A program made the translations under genes and the position numbers. DNA of 64,000 bases, from assembly GCA_025992855.1 (NCBI GenBank), contig DAJPGB010000001.1, forward strand, positions 372,001-436,000, written 5' to 3'. Below the pieces are notes generated by a model, which saw only the letters and a program-made list of their open reading frames with translations, did not search any database and had not been told where the DNA came from. The stretch is from Coriobacteriaceae bacterium. Lineage in GTDB: Bacteria > Actinomycetota > Coriobacteriia > Coriobacteriales > Coriobacteriaceae. Within the stretch, counting starts at the first letter, position 1. Every line of letters starts with the position of its first letter. Positions 10,050 through 18,409 of the stretch are shown piece by piece.

Positions 10050-10772
10050 CTATTTCTCGTCCGACTTATCGGTCTTGGCCGGAGCCTCGAAGCGATAGCC
10101 GACACCATGAACGGTGTAGAGCCACTTGGGCTTCTTGGGATCATCGCCCAGCTTGGCGCGAAGGTTCTTCACGTGGCTATCGATGGTGCGCTCATAGCCC
10201 TCAAAGTCGTACCCAAGCACCTTCTCGACCAGCTCCATACGGTTGTAGACACGGCCGGGATGACGAGCAAGCGTGGTGAGCAGCTTGAACTCGGAAGCCG
10301 TCAGATCGACTTCCTTGCCCTCGACCAAGATCTTGTGGCCCGAGATATCGATGACCAGATCGCCGAAGTCGAGTACCTCGACGGCTGGCTCGTCGGCCTG
10401 ATGGGCACGGCGGAACAAAGCGCGAACGCGCGCGACAAGCTCGCGCGGCGAGAACGGCTTAATCAGATAGTCGTCGGCGCCGAGCTCAAGACCGATAATA
10501 CGGTCCTCGATCTCGCCCTTGGCAGTCAGCATGATGATGGGGACATCCGAGGTATCGCGAATGGTGCGGCAAACGCGCTCGCCGGGGATCTTGGGGAGCA
10601 TAAGGTCGAGCACGACCAGGTCGAACTGATGCTTCTCGAACTCCTCGATCGCGGACTGGCCGTCGCCGACACCCACAACCCAGTAGCCTTCGCGCTCGAG
10701 ATAGGCAGCGACGGCGTCACGGATTGCCTTCTCATCCTCGACCAGCAGAATCTTTTTTGCATCTGAAGCCAT
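10050..10772 (-). CDS. OmpR-family response regulator
   Basis: Receiver plus winged-helix DNA-binding protein, about 240 residues. Receiver features are KILLVEDE acidic pocket, phosphorylatable Asp in DLVVLDLMLP, Thr in IIMLTAK and Lys in DYLIKPFSP. The C-terminal trans_reg_C domain ends RTIDSHVKNLRAKLG...YTVHGVGYRFE. An in-frame start lies 7 codons upstream (10793), but AGGGGGG lies 8 nt before the ATG at 10772, which is preferred. It precedes its cognate kinase. Target genes unknown; the adjacent lipoprotein gene is a candidate by position only. Confidence 0.95.
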   Translation of the reverse strand: MASDAKKILLVEDEKAIRDAVAAYLEREGYWVVGVGDGQSAIEEFEKHQFDLVVLDLMLPKIPGERVCRTIRDTSDVPIIMLTAKGEIEDRIIGLELGADDYLIKPFSPRELVARVRALFRRAHQADEPAVEVLDFGDLVIDISGHKILVEGKEVDLTASEFKLLTTLARHPGRVYNRMELVEKVLGYDFEGYERTIDSHVKNLRAKLGDDPKKPKWLYTVHGVGYRFEAPAKTDKSDEK

Positions 10773-10925
10773 AACACGGCCCCCCTGTCTCAATCAGCTA
10801 AGAACAAGCCCATTTTAACGCACCTGAGCCCGCCGGATGCCACTATGACGCGGCAGCTCGGCGGGCGGTACTCACAATTACAACGCGTTTATTCCCCTGT
10901 TGGCGCCTTTTTAACCCCTCTAAGC

Positions 10926-12137
10926 TTAAAGAGAGAATAGGCGTGCGGTGACCGTCTCGGGTATACCCTGGCTGTTGCGCACCGTGGCGTACGTAAGAAA
11001 TGAGTCCGATTTTCCCGCCGTAGCTGGATAATCGCCATATTCCAAAGCGCGGTCGGGCGACAGTAGCGAGCCATAGGTCTTGGCAGAGGTGTCGATGAGA
11101 AAATGCGATGCCTGTACCTTAACGAGATATTTATTCTTCTTGCCGGCAGCACATGCGAGTGGCTCGCGGGACAGGAAGAGGTATGGCCCTCCCTCATTAC
11201 CGATATACGTGCCCATGTTGCCCAGGCTGCCCACGCCACTATAGGTCGCCTCGATAGAAAACACGAAGGTATCGCCCATATATACGGCCTCGAAAGGCGA
11301 GACTGACGAGGGAAGGACTAGCTGGGCACGTTTGGTGTTGTTGCCATCGGTCAGATCGATTGCCGTTATGCCGTAGTAGACGCCCTCGTCGTTGCGGACA
11401 CGCGGCGAGATGGTCAAAATGCCGTCGCTCACGCGCGGGGCCGACGCAAAGCGGCCCGTCGATTTCCAAATTGTCTCGGCCTTGGATTCATCAAGCGAGC
11501 GACGATAGCAAAACGAATCACTACTCGTTTTATTGCCGCCTGCCGAAGGCATTTTATACCAGATGGCTGATGACCCGAACGCCGTAAACAGTGGCGGATC
11601 GTAGTCCTTGCCACCTCGATCGAGCTCAACCACGTCGCCAGAGAGCGAAGCGCCCGACAGATTTTGAGCGTAGAGTTTCCACGATGAACTGGCAAAGTTC
11701 ATCTCAACCCACGCAAACACGCCGTCGCCGGCACGGACATCGTAAAAAGCATATCCCGTGCCCTCGATAGGATTCTCAATTAATGTGGTAAGCGAGCCAT
11801 CGCCCAGGTTGAGCACACCGAGTGTGTTGGCGTGCAGTGCCGATGCGGGCGCCATCATTGCCGCAGCATAGTCACCATCGCAGTAGTACAGCAACGTGCC
11901 CAGCGGCAGCGTCCACGATGCCGCCGGCTCAAGATCGATGTCAACTGCCTCGTACTCATCAGTGATCGAGACAATCTTCGAATCGTCCTTGATAACCTGC
12001 GGCTCGCCAGCGGCATCATCACTGGTGCCTGTTTTTTTCGAACATCCGGCAAGCACCGTGGCAGCGCTCGCGGCAACTCCGCCGAGCACAAAGCCGCGGC
12101 GCGATATTCCGTTCTTGATGTGGTCGGCGATACCCAT
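10926..12137 (-). CDS. Tat-exported lipoprotein, unknown function
   Basis: The 403-residue protein starts with a Tat signal (SRRGFVLGG) followed by a lipobox (VLAGC), so it is likely folded in the cytosol, exported by Tat and lipid-anchored outside. The mature part has repeated beta-strand segments with aromatic/Trp pairs at regular spacing, suggesting a beta-propeller (inference). No enzyme motif is seen. The start codon overlaps the stop of the upstream TSCPD gene (TAATG), so expression is coupled. Function not assigned. Confidence 0.85.
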   Translation of the reverse strand: MGIADHIKNGISRRGFVLGGVAASAATVLAGCSKKTGTSDDAAGEPQVIKDDSKIVSITDEYEAVDIDLEPAASWTLPLGTLLYYCDGDYAAAMMAPASALHANTLGVLNLGDGSLTTLIENPIEGTGYAFYDVRAGDGVFAWVEMNFASSSWKLYAQNLSGASLSGDVVELDRGGKDYDPPLFTAFGSSAIWYKMPSAGGNKTSSDSFCYRRSLDESKAETIWKSTGRFASAPRVSDGILTISPRVRNDEGVYYGITAIDLTDGNNTKRAQLVLPSSVSPFEAVYMGDTFVFSIEATYSGVGSLGNMGTYIGNEGGPYLFLSREPLACAAGKKNKYLVKVQASHFLIDTSAKTYGSLLSPDRALEYGDYPATAGKSDSFLTYATVRNSQGIPETVTARLFSL

Positions 12138-12400
12138 TAGGCGATCTCGGCGCGAGCGGCCTCGATAGCGCGCGTAAGCTGATCAGCGCAAGAGGTCTTC
12201 TTCATGCCGCAGGTATTGCCGGCAAGAACCTCGATCACACGGTCGGCAGGAGCGCCCTCGACCAGTTTGGAGATGGCCTTGAGGTTGCCATCGCAGCCGC
12301 CGGTAAACTCAACGCCCAGCACCTTGCTGCCGTCATCGGAAAGGTCAAGGTGAATATTGCGAGCACACACACCCTGCGGCTTGTAATCAAACGAAATCAT
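12137..12400 (-). CDS. TSCPD-domain small protein (TIGR03905 type)
   Basis: An 87-residue protein matching the uncharacterised TSCPD family related to the C-terminal Cys-rich part of class II ribonucleotide reductases. Cysteines sit at conserved positions: GVCARNI, TGGCDGN, GNTCGMKKTSCADQL. A metal-binding or redox role is plausible, but no function is established for stand-alone members. A GAGGGGATCGC Shine-Dalgarno-like stretch precedes the ATG. Forms a two-gene unit with the Tat lipoprotein. Confidence 0.88.
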   Translation of the reverse strand: MISFDYKPQGVCARNIHLDLSDDGSKVLGVEFTGGCDGNLKAISKLVEGAPADRVIEVLAGNTCGMKKTSCADQLTRAIEAARAEIA

Positions 12401-12464
12401 GCGATCCCCTCTCAGAATGTTATTCGAGACGACTATTATCCCCGTCTTTCCCTAAATGCAACGA

Positions 12465-12502
12465 GGCGCTTTGCCGGCAACACACATTACCAGCAAAGCG
12501 CC
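12465..12502 (-). terminator. Hairpin downstream of purB
   Basis: Arms GGCGCTTTGC/GCAAAGCGCC with an 18-nt loop lie 27 bp after the purB stop. There is no long T-run, so it could be a weak terminator or an mRNA-stabilising stem. Confidence 0.45.
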
Positions 12503-12528
12503 CTAAAAAGCTAACGTTATGCCCGAAC

Positions 12529-13875
12529 CTACTCGAAGCTCAGCTGCTCCAGACGATCAAAGACCGTGTCGATACGGGTGAGGAAGTCCCACGGATCAAA
12601 GATCTCGTCGAGCTTCTCCTGACTGACGGTGCAGCGCGGGTCGGCCTCGAGACGCTCCTTAAAGGTGGGGCCGGAGACACAATCCTGTACCTCATGCCAG
12701 GTTGCCATGGCGTTCTCCTGCACAATGGCGTACGCGTCCTCGCGGGTGATGCCCGTGTCGACGAGGGCCAGCAGCACCTTGGAGGAGAAGATGAGGCCGC
12801 GGGTCTTATTGAGGTTGGCCATCATGCGGGCAGGGTACAGCTGCAGGCCGTCGATAACGCGGATGAGGCACTGGAACATGTGGTCGAGGGCGATGAAGCT
12901 GTCGGCCTGGGCGACACGCTCGGCAGAGGAGTGCGAAATGTCACGCTCGTGCCACAGGGCGACGTTATCGAAGGCAACCTGGGCGTTGGACTTCACGACG
13001 CGCGACAGACCGCAGACCTTCTCCATGGTGATGGGGTTGCGCTTGTGCGGCATGGCGGAGCTGCCCTTTTGGCCCTTACGGAACGGCTCCTCGGCCTCGA
13101 GCGTATCAGTCTTCTGCAGATTGCGAACCTCGGTAGCGATGCGCTCGCAGGTGGCCGCGGTGGTGGCGAGAACGCCGGCGAGATAGGCGTGATGGTCGCG
13201 GCTGATAACCTGCGTGGACAGCGGGTCGTGAACCAGACCCAGGTGCTCGCAGACATACTCCTCGACAAACGGCTCGATGGAGCTGTACGTGCCAACAGCG
13301 CCCGAGATGGCACCGAAGGCAACATTCTTGCGGGCGTCCTCAAGACGATCCAGATCGCGCTTGAGCTCCCAGGCCCAAGAGCCAAACTTCATGCCGAAGG
13401 TCATCGGCTCGGCGTGGATGCCATGAGTGCGGCCGGCACAGAGCGTGTTGCGCTCCTCAAAGGCGCGACGCTTGCAAATCTCGCCGAGCTTCTTGACGTC
13501 CTCGATGATCAGGTCGCAGGCCTGGGTGAGCTGGTAGCACAGAGCCGTGTCGCCCAGATCGGAGCTGGTCATGCCATAGTGAACCCAGCGGCTGGGCTTG
13601 GGGTCGCCCTCGGGAACATCGGCGTCGATGTACTCCTTCATGTTGGTCAGGAAGGCGATGACGTCGTGGCGCGTGACCTCCTCGATCTCGTCGACCTTTG
13701 CCTTCTCAAAGTTGGCATGGTCGCGGATCCACTGGGCTTCGTCTTTAGAAATGCCGATCTTGCCGAGCTCCGCCTGGGCCTCGCAGGCCAGGACCTCGAT
13801 CTCCTGCCAAATGGCGTACTTGTTCTCGAGGGAGAAGATGTGTCCCATCTCCGGGCGGGTATAGCGATCGATCAT
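12529..13875 (-). CDS. purB: Adenylosuccinate lyase
   Basis: Catalyses two fumarate-releasing steps of purine synthesis (SAICAR to AICAR, and adenylosuccinate to AMP). The superfamily signature SSAMPHKRNP is present, with TSSDLGDTA and GRTHGIHAEP blocks supplying the catalytic His residues. Length of 448 residues is normal. The reading frame opens 22 codons further upstream, but AAGGAGCCGCTATG identifies the ATG at 13875. It stands alone; the region upstream is occupied by the tRNA-Gly-derived repeats. Confidence 0.97.
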   Translation of the reverse strand: MIDRYTRPEMGHIFSLENKYAIWQEIEVLACEAQAELGKIGISKDEAQWIRDHANFEKAKVDEIEEVTRHDVIAFLTNMKEYIDADVPEGDPKPSRWVHYGMTSSDLGDTALCYQLTQACDLIIEDVKKLGEICKRRAFEERNTLCAGRTHGIHAEPMTFGMKFGSWAWELKRDLDRLEDARKNVAFGAISGAVGTYSSIEPFVEEYVCEHLGLVHDPLSTQVISRDHHAYLAGVLATTAATCERIATEVRNLQKTDTLEAEEPFRKGQKGSSAMPHKRNPITMEKVCGLSRVVKSNAQVAFDNVALWHERDISHSSAERVAQADSFIALDHMFQCLIRVIDGLQLYPARMMANLNKTRGLIFSSKVLLALVDTGITREDAYAIVQENAMATWHEVQDCVSGPTFKERLEADPRCTVSQEKLDEIFDPWDFLTRIDTVFDRLEQLSFE

Positions 13876-13977
13876 AGCGGCTCCTTTTTGGTTATTGGCA
13901 CGTTGGTCGTAACCCAACCATTGTACCGTGCGCAGGTGCAAGTATGGGCAGCAGGCATTAACCTAACATTTTGGAAT

Positions 13978-14108
13978 TGGAGTGGGCATGAGGACGTCTG
14001 CGCATTTGCTTCGCAAATCCGCACCGGCTGCGGTCGATCTCCTCGGATTCACGGAGACGATGGGGAAGACTTTGTTGAATTGGCCGCCCCAAAGTCTCCC
14101 GCGCTCGA
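13978..14108 (-). repeat. First tRNA-Gly-derived unit (degenerate)
   Basis: This unit begins with TGGAGTGGGCATGAGGAC, a decayed copy of the tRNA-Gly 3' end, followed by GTCTGCG and the hairpin TTTGCTTCGCAAA then TCCGCACCGGCT. The first 52 bp align without gaps to 14109-14160 with about seven differences. The remainder has its own inverted pair, AGACTTTG/CAAAGTCT, around 14070-14095. It is therefore one repeat unit in tandem with the next. Confidence 0.7.
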
Positions 14109-14255
14109 TGGAGCGGGCAACGGGACGTCCGCGTATTTGCTTCGCAAATCCGTACCGGCTTCAGGCGCCTGCCGGCGCCTTCGCCTGCTCGCTACAAACG
14201 CTTCGCGTTTGTTTTACGCTCGCACCCTGGCGGGTTCGAGTCCCGGCGCTTTATT
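14109..14255 (-). repeat. Second tRNA-Gly-derived hairpin unit with inverted T-arm copy
   Basis: It starts with TGGAGCGGGCAACGGGAC, an 18-bp exact direct copy of the tRNA-Gly 3' end (14300-14317) cut in the T-loop. Then come GTCC, the hairpins TTTGCTTCGCAAA, AGGCGCCTGCCGGCGCCT and AAACGCTTCGCGTTT, and TTTTACGCTCGCACCCTGGC. It ends with GCGGGTTCGAGTCCCG (14230-14245), a 16-bp inverted copy of the T-arm of the same tRNA. The same order is seen at the Lys and Ser loci. Confidence 0.8.
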
Positions 14256-14291
14256 GAAAAAAGCACGGCACCGGAACGGTGTCGTGCTTTT
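14256..14291 (-). terminator. Terminator after tRNA-Gly
   Basis: Minus strand AAAAGCACGACACCG and CGGTGCCGTGCTTTTTT form a long stem with a T-run, 9 nt past the tRNA 3' end. The stem is nearly symmetrical and could act in both directions. Confidence 0.8.
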
Positions 14292-14299
14292 ACTTTTTC

Positions 14300-14374
14300 T
14301 GGAGCGGGCAACGGGACTCGAACCCGCGAGTGTCAGCTTGGGAAGCTGATGCCTTACCACTTGGCGATGCCCGC
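14300..14374 (-). tRNA. tRNA-Gly (anticodon TCC)
   Basis: A 75-nt cloverleaf with acceptor GCGGGCA/TGCCCGC, anticodon loop CTTCCCA (TCC), T-arm CGCGG-GTTCGAGT-CCCGT region and encoded CCA. It is the parent sequence of the direct and inverted fragments found at 13978-14255. Confidence 0.96.
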
Positions 14375-14671
14375 ATATGTGGGGGATAGTATAACGCGGT
14401 TGTCTTGTTCGATACAAGGGTGGCGATGCTTGTTTTAGCTGTGGAGATTCGTTTGAAAATCGCGTCAATTGTGGAGACGAGGACCTTTGGCCTCCTGTTC
14501 TCCTTATCTTCTACCTGCGCTTTTGCCTGATTGTTGTATTTGAGCTCAATTTGTCAGGAATTGGGCAAGCTTTTGGTCAGGCTCCGGTACTTACCCGCAT
14601 GAACCTCGGGGGTAGCCTCATCCTACGCGTCGCAACCTCCCCATGCGGCGCACGAGGGATAAGGAGCAGCC
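14375..14671. other. Intergenic region upstream of the adhesin gene
   Basis: 297 bp between tRNA-Gly and the surface-protein start. No gene is supported. The promoter of the adhesin must lie here but no clear -35/-10 pair was found. A small stem GGTAG...CTACG occurs near 14610-14628 in the probable 5' leader. AAGGAG sits 8 nt before the adhesin ATG. Confidence 0.4.
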
Positions 14672-17600
14672 ATGTCCAACGCACCCACGCACTCTGTCCA
14701 CAGCGCAATCGCAACAGGTCCGCTGCTCCTGCTCCTCTTCCTGCTTTTCGGCTGTCTGGCACCGGGAGCCGCATTTGCCGTCGATGGCTACGACCAGCTC
14801 GGCTTCCGCACTATTAGCGATGATTGTGGGCCCTTCTTCATCGGCAAGTATGAAGCTCAAGACGCCTCGATCGCCTACTGCATGAACCAGGAACGCCCCG
14901 GGCCCACCAAGCCGGGCGGTCCATGGCTCAACTTTGATCAAGGCTGGGTGTGGCTCGACGACGAGTTCGCGGCAATCGTTTGTCACGGATATCCTACCGC
15001 CACGTCGTTTGGCGGTTACCATCTTTCACCCGATCGCGCCCGCGCCGCCACCCAGCTTGCCGTATGGATGCTCAACGGCACTACCCATGTCGACGGCACC
15101 TACTCCTACACGACCGCTCAGGGCAAAACCAAGAGCGGGCACTTTACCGCCGACAATGAAGTCGTGGCGGCTGCGCGGTGGCTCCACGACAGCGCAAAAT
15201 CAGGAAGCATCAAAGCCGCTCCGCACCGTGCGCGGCGCTATATAGGAACCGTATCGGGCGGCAGCAAACGTCAAGACATGCTCTATGTACTGCCGGCGGT
15301 CTCTGTTTCCTTCCAAAAGCAGTCTGCAAACGCTGCCATTACCAGCGGAAACAATACTTATCAGTTTGACGGGGCAACATTCGATGTTTTTGAGAGCGCC
15401 AGCGGCGCGCGTGTCGGCACCGTCCAGATGGACAGCAACGGTCGAGCGCAGGCAACACTCCTACCCAACACGGCATACTACCTAGTTGAGACAACAGCGC
15501 CAGCTGGTTATATCCCCCTGCACGATCGCATTGCCTTTACCACGACGAATAACGGCGGATACGTCACCATTGATGAACAACCCGGCACCATTACCTTGCG
15601 CATTGTAAAGCTCGACGCCGCAACGAATGCAGGCCCCCAAGTTGGAGCTTCGCTCGCAGGAGCAGAATTCGTGTGCGTATCGCAATCAACCCCTGGATGG
15701 ACACAAACTCTCAGGACCGATGAAAGCGGTCGAGCTACCCTCACCGATGTCCCCCTGGGAACCTTTACCATCTATGAATCGAAGGCGCCCGAGGGCTATT
15801 TGCCCTCCGGTGACAGTTGGTCTTACACCGTTGGAGCCGACCAACTCGGCGATTCAGGCGTGGTCGAGATCGAATCTCGCGTTTCCAATATCCCCATTGC
15901 GTTTGACCTTGAGATTTCCAAATTCAAGGACTACGGCAATAGCGATCAATCCGGCCTGGAGCAGCCGGCAGGAGATGTTGTCTTTGAGGTTGTCAGTAAC
16001 AGCTCTCAGCAGGTTGTTGGCACACTGACTACAAACATCTATGGCTTTGCCTCCACCAAAGACCAGCCCGAAGCATGGTTCGGCACAGGCAAGCGACCAG
16101 TCGGTGTCCACGGAGCCGTCCCATACGACCGCGCCGGCTACACGGTTCGTGAGGTTCCGGAAACCGTCCCCGAGGGTTTTAAACGTGCGGGGGAATGGAC
16201 CGTCGAGGCCAATCAGATTTCCGACGGCGCCGAGCTTCAATATATCGTGGACAACCACGCTCTGTCGACGCATCTCCAGATTGTAAAACGCGATGCCCAA
16301 ACAGGCGCTTCTGTTCCCCTAGCCGGATTCACCTTCCAACTACTCGACAGCAATCACAAACCTGTCTCACAAACTTGCTGGTATCCAGCACATAACGTAA
16401 TGGACACCTTTACGACTGACGCGACCGGGACCGTCACACTGCCCGAATCGCTCGTGCCGGGCACCTATTATGTACGCGAAACCTCGGCCAAAGAGCCCTA
16501 TCTTGTCGGCGAAGAGATCGAGGTAAACATACCCGCCGACATGAACCTAACGCCCGTTGCAATCGCCTCGTATTATGACCACGCCGCGATCGGAAACATC
16601 AGGATCGTTAAAACCGATGCCGTAGACGGCAGCAGCCTCGCGGGCGCCGTCTTTGAGATCCGTGCCTCAGGTGATATCGTGCGCCCCGACGGTAGCATTG
16701 CCGCGCTCGACGGCGAGGCTGTCGCTACCGTCACGACGGATGAAACTGGAGAAGCACGCGCGGACGACCTCCCGCTGGGATCTGGCACCGCACGCTACGA
16801 GGTTGTCGAGACTCAAGCGCCGACCGGCTTCTTGCTCGACCGGACGCATCATATCGTCGACCTTACCTATGCCGACCAGAAAACACCCGTTGTGGAAGCA
16901 CGGCTTAACGTATCCGACGATTACACCAAGGTTGATATCTCCAAGGTCGATGCAAGCGGAGAGCAGGAAGTGAAAGGCGCACAGCTCACCTTATATGGTC
17001 CCGATAAAACCGAAATAGACTCCTGGACCTCATCCGACAAGCCGCACCGCATCGAACATCTTGCACCCGGCACCTACTCGTTGCGCGAAACGATGTCTCC
17101 GCGTACCTATGACCTTGCCGAGGAGATAACGTTTGAAATAAAGGATACGGGAGAAGTCCAATCCGTCGCGATGAAGGATGCGCCCATCGAGATCAAAGGA
17201 CAGGTCGACAAGCGTCAGGAACTTGTCCAACCTATCGGGAAGGGTCTGTTGGCTAACGGCGATGGAAAAAACCGCGCCGCGATGCAAACCAATACGGATG
17301 GGCTTTTCTCCTATACCATCGATGCTCGAAACGATTCCGCTACTTGGGTTGATGAGTTTACGATTACCGATGATCTTGAGTGCGCCAAAGACGGCACGGC
17401 GAGATTCGTCTCAATCGAAACCCCCGTCGCCATCGGCGACCTCAACGGTCTGTGCAACGTGTGGTATCGCACGACGCCGTTGGACTCGACAGACGTCGAT
17501 GAGCCGGCAAACGCGACTCTTGGCGATGGGCACGAAAATCCTTGGCTTGAGTCCGACGAAGTAAAAGAGAGTCTGGGTGAAGATTGCCGCCTCGTCGATT

Positions 17601-18103
17601 ACGACGGCTGGCACCTCTGGAAGGCGGATGTCTCGACCACGGAATCCGCCACACTCGAGGCGAAAGAACTCGACCTTGCATCCAATACCGTCGTGACGGG
17701 CATTCGCATTGAATACGGTGCGTTAGCCGCCGACTTTACGACTCGAAGCGATACGGATTCTTGGACCCGTGATGATCTCAAAGATGAGCACGACGACCTT
17801 GACGATGCCAAAGCAATCCTTGGCACAGATGCTCGGGGCGCAGTCGTGCACATGCAGGCAACGTCGGCTTACACACCCCAAACTGCACTCACCAACAGCG
17901 CACGCGTCGATCTTTGCCGCAACGGCGGCGGCGATAAACTTGAGTCACATGACGAGGACAGTGTCATTCAACGCTGTACCCTACCGCAGGACCTACCGGC
18001 AACAGGATCAGCTCCCATCGCCGCTTGCATCACCGCGCTCCTGACCTCGGGTGCCGCAGCCCTATGGTTCGCTCGCCTTAGGTCAATCCCAAAGAAGCGC
18101 TAG
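14672..18103 (+). CDS. LPXTG-anchored thioester adhesin with Cna_B/SpaA repeats
   Basis: An 1143-residue surface protein. Signal peptide is residues 1-36 (hydrophobic run, cleavage near AAFA). A thioester-type domain follows at about 40-170: a Cys in IAYCMNQ and the Gln of ATQLAVWML could form the Cys-Gln bond used for covalent host attachment. Then about six collagen-binding-B/SpaA-like beta domains follow (about 210-830), each ending in an ETxAPxGY-like strand (ETTAPAGY, ESKAPEGY, ETQAPTGF) typical of Lys-Asn isopeptide domains. A 250-residue region of different composition precedes LPATG, a TM helix and RSIPKKR. This is a sortase substrate, monocistronic, with no sortase gene nearby. Probably a tip or stand-alone adhesin. 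Confidence 0.9.
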   Translation: MSNAPTHSVHSAIATGPLLLLLFLLFGCLAPGAAFAVDGYDQLGFRTISDDCGPFFIGKYEAQDASIAYCMNQERPGPTKPGGPWLNFDQGWVWLDDEFAAIVCHGYPTATSFGGYHLSPDRARAATQLAVWMLNGTTHVDGTYSYTTAQGKTKSGHFTADNEVVAAARWLHDSAKSGSIKAAPHRARRYIGTVSGGSKRQDMLYVLPAVSVSFQKQSANAAITSGNNTYQFDGATFDVFESASGARVGTVQMDSNGRAQATLLPNTAYYLVETTAPAGYIPLHDRIAFTTTNNGGYVTIDEQPGTITLRIVKLDAATNAGPQVGASLAGAEFVCVSQSTPGWTQTLRTDESGRATLTDVPLGTFTIYESKAPEGYLPSGDSWSYTVGADQLGDSGVVEIESRVSNIPIAFDLEISKFKDYGNSDQSGLEQPAGDVVFEVVSNSSQQVVGTLTTNIYGFASTKDQPEAWFGTGKRPVGVHGAVPYDRAGYTVREVPETVPEGFKRAGEWTVEANQISDGAELQYIVDNHALSTHLQIVKRDAQTGASVPLAGFTFQLLDSNHKPVSQTCWYPAHNVMDTFTTDATGTVTLPESLVPGTYYVRETSAKEPYLVGEEIEVNIPADMNLTPVAIASYYDHAAIGNIRIVKTDAVDGSSLAGAVFEIRASGDIVRPDGSIAALDGEAVATVTTDETGEARADDLPLGSGTARYEVVETQAPTGFLLDRTHHIVDLTYADQKTPVVEARLNVSDDYTKVDISKVDASGEQEVKGAQLTLYGPDKTEIDSWTSSDKPHRIEHLAPGTYSLRETMSPRTYDLAEEITFEIKDTGEVQSVAMKDAPIEIKGQVDKRQELVQPIGKGLLANGDGKNRAAMQTNTDGLFSYTIDARNDSATWVDEFTITDDLECAKDGTARFVSIETPVAIGDLNGLCNVWYRTTPLDSTDVDEPANATLGDGHENPWLESDEVKESLGEDCRLVDYDGWHLWKADVSTTESATLEAKELDLASNTVVTGIRIEYGALAADFTTRSDTDSWTRDDLKDEHDDLDDAKAILGTDARGAVVHMQATSAYTPQTALTNSARVDLCRNGGGDKLESHDEDSVIQRCTLPQDLPATGSAPIAACITALLTSGAAALWFARLRSIPKKR

Positions 18104-18110
18104 AGCGATG

Positions 18111-18149
18111 AAAAAGCGGGCGAGCCAGTCCCCCGGCTCGCCCGCTTTC
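18111..18149. terminator. Bidirectional terminator between convergent genes
   Basis: AAAGCGGGCGAGCC and GGCTCGCCCGCTTT form a perfect 14-bp stem between the convergent adhesin gene and the small membrane protein gene. T-runs or A-runs occur on both sides. Confidence 0.85.
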
Positions 18150-18169
18150 AATCATTTAAATCGCCGCAT

Positions 18170-18388
18170 CTACTCTGCAGACGAAGATCCACCATCAACG
18201 ATTGCTTGCTCGGACTCAGGAATCCCATCGGCACCCGTGCTCTGTTCTTGCTCCACCTCTTCGCTGATTGCGGAGGCGGGGGTCGAGCCCTTCGCGCCCA
18301 CGATGTAGGCAGCTCCAAACCCTAACGCAATGGCAATCAAGGTCAAAATCACGTAGACAGGCCAATGGCGCTTAATATACGAAAACAC
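18170..18388 (-). CDS. Small single-TM protein, unknown
   Basis: A 72-residue protein: short basic N terminus (FSYIKRHW), one hydrophobic helix (about 10-32), and an acidic Ser/Glu-rich tail. The start is GTG, with AAGGAGTCAAC immediately before it. It lies 21 bp after the stop of the large M28-like gene, so the two form one operon. No family recognised. The acidic tail resembles the composition of its partner's long insert; a membrane-complex role is speculation. Confidence 0.7.
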   Translation of the reverse strand: MFSYIKRHWPVYVILTLIAIALGFGAAYIVGAKGSTPASAISEEVEQEQSTGADGIPESEQAIVDGGSSSAE

Positions 18389-18409
18389 GTTGACTCCTTA
18401 GAGCTCCGT

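Noticed and set aside
8473..10772. The two-component system as a vancomycin-resistance VanRS pair linked to ddl
   Set aside because: It is 16 kb from ddl, no vanH/A/X genes are present, and the motifs are those of generic OmpR/HAMP systems.
12694..14349. Plus-strand 551-residue frame crossing purB antisense and the tRNA-Gly repeats
   Set aside because: It runs through a tRNA gene and repeat elements and is antisense to purB.
14560..14660. Riboswitch in the adhesin leader
   Set aside because: A few short stems occur, but no known riboswitch consensus was matched.
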